Assembly: GCA_027062165.1 (NCBI GenBank)
Contig: JAMOTU010000029.1
Coordinates: 1-12,554, forward strand
Source of the DNA: Candidatus Altimarinota bacterium
GTDB lineage: Bacteria; Patescibacteriota; Gracilibacteria; Absconditabacterales; Absconditicoccaceae
DNA: 12,554 nt
Reading direction: 5' to 3'
Positions 1-9,700 of the stretch are shown here, one piece after another. A program made the translations under genes and the position numbers. Numbering within the stretch: position 1 is the first letter of the stretch; each line of letters opens with the position of its first letter. The notes under the pieces were generated by a model that saw only the letters and a program-made list of their open reading frames with translations, made no database searches and was not told the origin of the DNA.

Positions 1-697
1 AATAATTGCAAAAATTATGACTTTTGCCTTTAAAACATTTCTTAATGCTTCCTCCTCAACTTAAAAAACTAACAACATCATCAACATCTTGAGCTTTCAT
101 CATTTTCAACAATCAATCTTTATGTAAATTTATCAAATAATATAAAAATTCATATACATCTTGATATTTTATTCAGTTACTAAAATTTTTAGGATAAACA
201 AAAATCAAAGGTTTTTCTGAATTATAGTAATTAATAGCTTCTTTCAGTTGATATTGCTGTTCTTTATTTAACGTAATTTCTATATTATCATTTCAACAAA
301 TAGTAAAATATACATTTCTTACCAAATCCGCTAAATCTCGCAACTTGGAATAATCTCTAACTATTGCCCAAGGACTTTTTAAAAGAGTAAATATTCCAAA
401 GGTAATACTCATAGAATTTGAAAACAAAGTGTTTCCATAAAATCAAAAACAACCTATAACATTTCATCACTTAGTAGTAGCCTGCTCAATTAGTTGTTTT
501 ATATCACTTACTATACCTTTTCAATATTCATTTTTTTGTTTCTCAATTTTAGTAATAGAAAAAATATTCTTAGACAATTGCTCTAAACTCTGAATATAAG
601 ATGGCTGACTAACACAAATATCAGGACAATTATCAGCAAAAGTTATAGCAAATAAGAAGAATAACAAAAATAAAATAACTTTTATATATCTTTTCAT
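1..697 (-). CDS. Small exported protein of unknown function, 3' end beyond the window (table 25)
   Basis: I do not recognise a named family. The visible 232 codons start at ATG 695-697 and stay open to the left edge if TGA is Gly. Eight in-frame TGAs (521, 467, 464, 443, 293, 173, 113, 56, low coordinate of each) would otherwise stop it. Residues 1-21 (MKRYIKVILFLLFFLFAITFA) form a classic signal peptide with a likely cleavage TFA|DN, so the product should be exported. The mature part has Cys at about 24, 28, 83, 134, 221 and 230, possibly disulfide-bonded, and a helical stretch SPWAIVRDYSKLRDLADLV at about 109-127. The start is supported by AAAGGT eight bases upstream. It lies 30 bases behind the giant gene with no terminator between them, so the two are probably co-transcribed. 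It may be a partner or accessory of the giant protein, but that rests only on position and shared export. Confidence 0.85.
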
Positions 698-703
698 TTA
701 AAA

Positions 704-711
704 TTACCTTT
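704..711 (-). promoter_or_regulatory. Shine-Dalgarno-like site for the small exported protein gene
   Basis: On the minus strand the gap between the two genes contains AAAGGTAA, with AAAGGT at 706-711 and an 8-base spacer to ATG 695-697. The gap is only 30 bases (698-727) and shows no hairpin and no convincing -10/-35 pair. Translation from a shared transcript is therefore the simplest reading. The site also fixes the start codon of the downstream gene. Confidence 0.6.
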
Positions 712-727
712 AAATATTGTAAATTCG

Positions 728-3700
728 TTATTCACTATATATCTCTATCTTCCCCTTATCAGACTTGAAAATAAACATCTTTTCTCAATCAACTACTTTA
801 TAACTAATTTCATTCCAATCTGACCTATATTCAGAAGGTATATATATTAATCATCCTTTAGTAACATACATAACACACTGATTAATATCTTTATCTAAAA
901 CACATTTTCAACCATTAAACAATCAATAAAGACTATTTTTTAAATCTAATACTTCATAATCTCCTGCTATTTTTATATTTTTCAATTGTAAAGATTTTAC
1001 AAAGACTCTCCATATAGTTTTATTTGTTTTGTTATTATATATCAATATCAAAGGATAACCTTGGCTAATATCAACACTATAATCATATGGTTTTTGTAAT
1101 GCCAACGAACCATCAGGCTCTAACTCTCAAACTATATTTCAATCTATATCTTTAAATTCAATAGTTCAGTTAAAGCTAAATAATCCTCCTGTAATATATT
1201 CATTAGACCAAATAACGACAAATTGAGATTTATCTCAATCTATTGATTTCCCTGTAAGAATTTGCCACTCTCCAAATCTATTTCTATAAAATTTAATTTG
1301 TCATTCATCTATTTGACTAGAAAGCTTAGCTATTATCTGCGCATATCAATCATTTACTTTAATTGCATCTATATTTACAATAGGAACTTTAATATTAACA
1401 TTTATTTGCTCTTTATAGACATTTCAATTTTGATCTACAGCTCATATATAATAAACAATTTGTTTAGGCTTTTTAGAATAAAGACTAATCTCTAAAATTC
1501 CATTTTCAACTTGCTTAATAACATTCCCTTTTTTATCAGATATCCAAGATTTAACTACTTTAACATTATCTTTCCATTGAACTTTTAAACGATATTTAGT
1601 ATTTACATATCCGTAAAGATCTTTTCCTTTACTTACAATTTGTCATGTCTTAGATCTTATTAAAGCTATCTCATCTGACGGTGGCATATCATCAGACCAA
1701 ATACTTCTACCAAAAACAATTTGATTAGACCATGAACTAACTGCAGTATATTCAGGAAAATCCGGAGTAGAAATATTTTTCAATTTTAGTATTCTAGCAT
1801 ATCTTCGTTTTCTAGGATCTATTAGTAAATGTAAATTTATTTTTTCTGCAGCCGGATCAATCAATTTTAAAATCAATTTTCATTCCTTCTGTAAATCGTA
1901 AACAAATCATTTTAAATCCTTATATTTTATTTTTATTGCACCGGGATCTAAACTTTTATCCATCGCTAATATATATTTTGAAGATTTAATATCTGGTGGC
2001 AAAATAGAAGAAACTACTTGATTTTGATCATAAGAAATATCTATTCTAGATTCCAATTTTATCAAATAAATTTTTGTATAACCATCACCTAACCACGAAA
2101 TTCAAACATCATCATAACTAACAGAATTTAGCTTAAATTTATTTACCTCCAAAGCATAATCTGGTTTATATAATATCTCTTCGATATAATCATTATAATG
2201 ACTTCTAGAAAATTTGATATTTTTAATTTGTTTTTTCTGATTAGACCATTTTATGTATATTTCTTTGTCCGTCCATACAATCCAATCTCTTTCTCAATCT
2301 CCATTAAAATCAAATCACAAATAAGTTTTTCTTTTTCTAACCTTATCAGCAAAATCAATATCATAAATAATATTCCGATATTTATTATCTTTTCATCTAA
2401 CATAAAATCAATGTATAAATTGTCAAATATCTGCCATGTCATATAATCAAAAATATCAATTAGCTTTATTGTTAGTATCATTAACATCAAAAGCTTCTTT
2501 GGATAAAACTACTTTATCCAATTGTGACTTAACGTTTTCTAAATAAATTTTACTAGCTTGCCAATCTTGCTTTGTCATACCAAAAGCATAGTAAGGTTTC
2601 TGATTAATTTTTTTATAAAGTCAATCTACAATCTTTTTATTTAACTCAAAATATGCTTTATAAGGATTTGGTCAATTTTTTATAAACTTTTTAACTTTTG
2701 GATTTACATTTAATATATTTGTAGATAAACTAATTTCCTTTTCTTTATCAAATACTACTAACTTATTTTTGTTAGCTAATTTTAATAAAGCATTCCATCA
2801 TCATCTTTTGATCTTTTCAGCAAGTTTGCTATAATAAATTCTTTTTTGCTGAACAATAAATTTAGCTCTATTTTTTATTTTATTCAATCAATATGCATTT
2901 AATCTAATCATAGATTTACTTTTCAAAATATCTTTTATTTTATCTATTTCATTTCTGTATCATTTTGCTTCAGATCATAATATATCAATTTTAGCAAGTA
3001 ATTTTTTTCTATAATTTTCAAAATAATCACCTGTAGCTATTTCAGATTTATAGAATAAATCATTAAAAGATTGAAAATCAAAATCTGCATTTATATCTGG
3101 TATAGTTATAGCATTTTCATTTAATCCATCTTCTACTTTCATAGTTCATTTATTAATCTCATCTATTATTCAATTAGTAAATCAATTAATAACGTTAGCA
3201 AAAGCTTTAGCCATATCATATACCATGTCAAAATTTATTTTCAAATTTACATAGGTATCTATTCTAACATCATAATACTTCGGAAATGGAAATTTTGGCA
3301 AAGTAAGCTGTAAGAAATCAAAAGGAGCTACTCTTGAATATCTTTGAGTAAGTTGTTCTATCCTTGTTTTTGTATTCCATTCAGCAACTAATCAAATTCA
3401 ATTTTTAATAATACACCGAATTTTTCAAATCCATTGAGCAATATCTAATACTGCTTTTATAGGTGGCATCAATGGCGGTAATTTTGGAGCAGGAGGTAAT
3501 AATGGTGGTAATTTAATCTCTGGTGTTGGTATATTAAAAGTAATACTTGGAAGCTGAGGAGGCATAGGTATTTCAGGTGGAAGTGGCAATTTTACATTTA
3601 ATCAAACTTTAGGAGGATATGGTAAAGTAGGTAAAACTATCGGTGGCAATCTTATAGGTTTAAATCTAAATTCTGGTAAAGTTATATTAAGTCCAATATC

Positions 3701-6700
3701 TATATGGGAAAGATCAATATAAATATCTGGCAATTTAAATGGAGGTATAGGTAAAATAGGTAAATCTATACAGAAAACAGACAATGTACAATCATAAAAA
3801 TCATAATTGTCTACTCTACACTTACCACAAGATCTTTTCCATTTTACAGAAAAATCTATCAAAATCTGCCATGTTTTAATAACGGCAATCATCAAGATTA
3901 TAAAATCCACCCATTTTTCAAATCTAACAGCATTTTGATGAAACCATCTTACAATAGATAAGAAAAATTTATCTATTATACACAAAATAGATTGCAAAAG
4001 TTTATCTACTATATGAAGATAAGCATAAAGCTGTAATGGGAACCTTTGCCATGCATCAATTGCTTCAATATCTTGTTTAACTCTACTTTCTATCTGTTTA
4101 ATGTTAGTGTAGATTTTTAAATATTTTTGATAAGTAGCTTTACAATTTTCATCATTCTCTTTACACTTTCAAGCGGCACTTTTAACTAAATTCTCCCATT
4201 CTTTTATAACTTCTTTATTTTCATCTAACCACTGTGTCAAATATGCCTTTTGTCTTTCCCACTCCTCTTCTGTTAACCGAGGTAATTTAATAACAATAGC
4301 CTTTGTATGAATATTAATTAATGGTATTTCTTCAAAAAACTTTTCTATTTGCTTGAAAGGATTAGAGAATGTTTCAGAAAGTTTTCAAAATACTTCCTTT
4401 CTTGGTAAAAGAACACTTTTGAAAGTATATCATTTCTCTTTATCTTTTAGACTTTTCTTTACTTGTTTCCAATTATCAGAAATTGTAGTTGTTATATCAT
4501 TTTTCAATTTATTCAAATCCTTTAACTTATCCCATCACTCTAAAAGTTGACTTAAATCTGGAAGATATACATATATAGTCATATTAGTTAAAGCATTGAT
4601 TATATATCTTATTTGTCTATCAAGCCATTTTTTAATAATACACTGAACTAATCATTTAAGATTTCATCACTCAATCTTTAAATTTATAGGCATTCATTTT
4701 TTAAGTAACACATCTTTAGTCTTCAAGGTATCTCATATATAATTTCTCTGCAATTTTAAAACATTTCATCATATTTCAAAACCATTCAAATCAGTATTAA
4801 ACCATTCATCTTGTTGCCAACTATCACCTTCTAAATTAGGATTACTATAAACTATATTGAACGGAGATAAATTTCAATCTATTCACCAGCTATCTTTATT
4901 ACAATCTCAAAAATCTGAAAGATTATATTGCCATTCTTCCAAAGATTGTTCTATATCTTTATTTCCTTTTTGTTTCTGCTTATCTTTACATAAAACATCT
5001 TTTTTTGCTACAACTACACAATTTCACGCTATAGTTCACCAAGGATGAGGAAAAGAAAGTCATCACAAATACGTTCAAAAACAAAAAGCAAAACCTATAC
5101 CTAAGGTAGTAGTAGGTGCAACATAAAATCTAAATTTAGCAAGAAAAACTCAAGGACAAGGACTAGGCTTAAATTGGTTAGGAGGATCAGAAGAAGGAGA
5201 AATAGAAGTTTTGTTAGGCATAGGTATAGGAATACAACAAGGATTATGCTTACAAGATTTCCATTTTGTTCAAGGATACCAAAGTATTGATCTTCAAGGA
5301 TCCCAAGCTACAGGACATCCAAAAACATTATAAATTCAAGGAGCAAAAAATGCTACGTTAAAAGGAGGTTCCAGTCAACACTTCGTTCAATCATCTCATC
5401 AAAGAGAAAATCATTTACATAAATTTTTAGTAAAATCTTCTAATTGCCCAGCAAATCTGTCCATAGCTTTGGACTCAAACAAAGACACATCCAAATTTAC
5501 ACCATTTGTCAAAATATCATCAAAATCTAAATCATCTCATTCTGAAAATTGTAAATCTGAAATATCCTCCACTCATCAATATTGATCCAAAATAGATTTA
5601 TAATCACCATTATTAATCTTAGTTTGGATATCTTCAACTTTGTTTTTAACTAAACTTTTTTTACTATCTATATATCATTTTACATATTCTTGTAAATCTA
5701 CTTTCCTAAAATCATATCATCTATTACTTTCCTTTCAATTGTTAATAGCTACTACATATTTTTTTACACATCAATCAACAGGTAATATTTTAACCTGTGG
5801 CAAATCAGCTCATCAATTTACAAACTTTCATACATCGATATTAACTGGTGAAGTTCAAAGATAAGTAAGATACCGCGAAAAATGTATAGTTTGACCTGGG
5901 GGTACTTTGATATTATCTAACTTAAAAATATATGGATCTACATCTGAACTAAAAATAACTTGAGGATTTAAATTACCTTTGTTAAATCATATAATATATC
6001 AACTACTATCCACATCTATCTGCCAAGGTCATTGAAGATTGTCTAAATAAGTTAATCTTCTAGTAGTATTAGACAAATTATTAATATATACCGTAACTTT
6101 TACTATATCTCCTTTTCTCAAAGGTTGATTTTTGTTATTTAACTTTTCAAATCTTTTATAAACAGATAATCAATCATCTCCTGTCAAAAGACTACTAACT
6201 GCATAATACCAAACATCTCCTGTTCAATCTTCATAAAGAGGTTTACCAATATTTGAAGGAACAGCTATATATTTTTGATTGTAAACTAAAGATCTGTTAA
6301 CCTTTTTATTATATAATTCTAAAACTTTTTGGTAAGTTAAATCCTCTAGATCTCAATTTCCATTTCTTACTAAAAGATTGGAATCAATATATTTTCAATT
6401 TTCATCAACTACTGTTCCAATACCTCTACCAGGATCTGGTATAGACAAACCTTGCCAGTGAACAAGACTATTATCATAAACTTTGTCCTGCTTTAAAGTC
6501 AAAGCATAACTAGCTATTATTTTCTCTTTTAATCTATTTTTTCGATTAGCATCACATTTGTAAGAAGATTGGCTAATATAAGTATTTCAATAAAATATTT
6601 TTATATCTCCGTTTATATCATTAGTAACAATGTCAAATTTTCAATCTCAATCCATATCCTTTACAAAAAGTTGTTTTACACCTTTCAAAGAAGGACTTTC

Positions 6701-9700
6701 AGGAACATTAAGACAAATTAACTTTCAATCAATAGAAAATTGTCATTTTTCATTTTTATAATAAAGCAGTTGATCTTTATTGGTCCAAACTATCAAATCT
6801 TCATATCAATCTCCATTCACATCTCCTATATAAATATTTTTTATTCAATTTTTAACAATCATTAAATCTCATAAATCCACAAAAGAATTAATATCCAATC
6901 AATAATTCTTTAAAAGTTTTATTCTTCAGTCATTGTAAGCAACTAATATATCTTTTAAATTATCATTGTTGAAATCTCATACTAAGACTTTCTTAATACC
7001 ACCATTTTCATCAAAATATATTAAATCTCATCTAGATCAATCATAACTTGTTTTTCAAGCTTGCTCATTAGTATTTAATCTTTCTAAAAACATATCTCAA
7101 AAATTAATCACAAATTCGTTTGCATCTTTTAGAGTTGCTTCTCATACATTTTTTCAAGCTGCCCACAAACTAATATTTGGAAATTCTTTAAATCATACAT
7201 CTCTTTCTGGATCTCTAGCTAACAATATTCACTTTACTCCTTCCCACTCTTCTGACAGTTTTTCCGATGTGTTTACAATCATCAAATCTAATCATAAATT
7301 TCTATTATTTCTTAGACCTATATTTCTTTTTGTAAAATCGAAATTATTATCTAAAATATAACTATCATTTCTTTTTACTAAAAGATCTCAAATATACTTA
7401 TTTTTCCATAAGATATGAAACTTATTATCTTTGAATATTATCCTAACATCTGGAGATATAAATGATTTGTCAAAGTCTATAATTACTTGTCAATTAACTT
7501 TTATTTGCTTTTTTTGAGGCTCTATTTCATTAGAATAAATAAAACTATCAGTTCATTTTGGAATATAAACTATCTCATTTCATCATCATTTAGAAGTAGT
7601 CAAAATATAATCTGAAACATTTCATAAATTAATTTTTATACTCTCTATTCAATAATAGATTTTAGATCCTGACAAAATTAACTTAACATTTTTAGAACCT
7701 AAATTAACAATAGAGCCATCACTTTTAACAATAGTCAAAACTCTATTTAATTTTTCAGGATCAATCAACTGAGTAGTAATAGCCAAAGTTTTACTACTTT
7801 TAGCTAAAAGATTATTAGCAACATTTTTATTATTAGAAAAATATCATCGTAAATTTCACCAATCGTTACCAAATAAAGACAAATACATTACTTTAACACC
7901 GTTTATTGGCCAATTTATTTTCTCCACTGAAACACTCTTATAATCAGGAATTTGATCTTTTAGATCTAAATCGTTAATTTTAGCCCAAACATATCACTTA
8001 GAATATTTATCATTAGATACTAAATCAATCTGTTGTTTTCAATTAATAGTAACTATTTTAGTATTGCTATTAGAATTTTTAAAATTTAATCATAAATCTA
8101 CTCATACTTTAACCTTTACAGACTTATCTACCATATTACCCCAAATATCTTCAACTCTTATTTCAGCTCCTACATTATCTCAACTAGAAACTATAGATTT
8201 ATCTAAACTAATTTCTACTCTCTTAGGATTAGCAGGCAAAATTTTAACTTTTAAACTTTTCTTTGAAAGTCCAGGAACATCAAAAATGATTTCATCTTCT
8301 CAAGCTCTATAAGAAGGTTTTAAAACAACTTTCAATTTTCAATTATCAACTATAAAATAATTACCTTCTACTTGCTTACCATTTATATTAGCATAAACTT
8401 TTACTAAACCATTTTTAGATCTAATAGTAATCGGACTTGAAATATTTCCTGCTAATTTAACCTCTATTTGCCCAGATAGATTTGTATCAAACTTATCAGG
8501 AAGTTTAAATTTCAGCTCTTTTTTAGATAGAATTATTTTAGAATTCACAATTTTCAAATCTTTTTCTCAAACTGGATAATTAGATTTTTCAAAAATAGGT
8601 TTTAATACTATCTTCAAAGTCTTTCATACTAATCCTTTTTCATTTCATAAATCCAAAATAAACCTCGCATCTTTAAAATTAGAAAATTCATAAGTCTTAA
8701 CTTTAGTATTTCCTATTATCAAATTACCAAAATTTACACTTATTCTATAAGGACAAACTAATTGATCAATTTTATTTCAATAAATATCATATCCGTCCAC
8801 TCTTATTGGCATTTTTCAACCATCAATTATTCTATTTCACAGAGTAACAACTTCAATTTTAGCTAGGTTTCAAGGAGCTACTAACAAAGGAATAGATTTT
8901 AAAACGCAAATATCGTTTTTACACAATTTTATTTGCAATAAATTGTTTCCAGCAACATTTGAATCAATCTTCAACGGAATTATTGTATCCTCATAAGTAT
9001 TATATTTAAATTGATAATCTTCTTTACAAATATCAATATTACCTAAATATATTTTTCCTCAATTTATACAAGATTTTCATATAGCACCAATGGATACATT
9101 TACATCTCATAAAGAAGAGTCATTAGAATTAAAATACAAATTTAAATTTTTTTCTTTATCCTCTACTGAAATAAAATTATTAGGGTATATACTCACTCCA
9201 ATAGTATTCTTTAAATCATTATAAATAGCTTTTTGTTGTTCAGATAATTTATCTAAAACAAGTTTATCCGTCAATTTTCAGTATATTACATATTTATAGA
9301 ATCATTTTAATTGATATTCCTCCCACAAATCAGGACTATGTTTTTTAACAAAATCATTATAAGAAACTCTGAAGTACTTATCTATAATACCTTTCACCGA
9401 TAAATTTTTATCATTAGTATCAGGTTGAGGAAAAATATCAACAGTTTTATCATTATTTGCAATATCAGAAACTGTATAAGAAAGTCAATTTCAAATAGTA
9501 AAACTACAATCGTTAGTAATGCCAACTTTAAAAGATTTAGGCAAACTTGAAAGCCAACAAGCAAAAGCAGATGGCCATTGAAACAAAGGAACAGCTCCAT
9601 CAGGAGGAATACCGCATTTACTTTCTTGAGATAAAGCAGGATTATCATACAAATAATTTAAATCAGAATTCGACCAAGAAGACATAGTATTCAAGTCTAT

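Noticed and set aside
698..727. Terminator or promoter between the two genes
   Set aside because: The 30-base gap has no inverted repeat with a T-run and no convincing -10/-35 pair; only a ribosome binding site is supported.
2198..2446. Plus-strand ORFs, e.g. 1262-1495, 2198-2446, 4353-4550, 5640-5864, 8064-8312
   Set aside because: They lie opposite the giant gene, have low-complexity Ile/Ser/Phe-rich products, no ribosome binding sites and no domain signal; they are antisense shadows.
3455..3760. G-rich plus strand as a quadruplex or DNA repeat array
   Set aside because: The G pairs are explained by proline codons (CCN) on the coding strand and lack the runs of three or more Gs expected for a quadruplex; no exact DNA repeat unit is kept.
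9394..9648. Leu/Ile-rich minus-strand ORF in another frame
   Set aside because: It overlaps the giant frame, which here encodes the conserved-looking CGIPPDGAVPLF and FACWLSSLPKSF segments; the alternative is a shadow.
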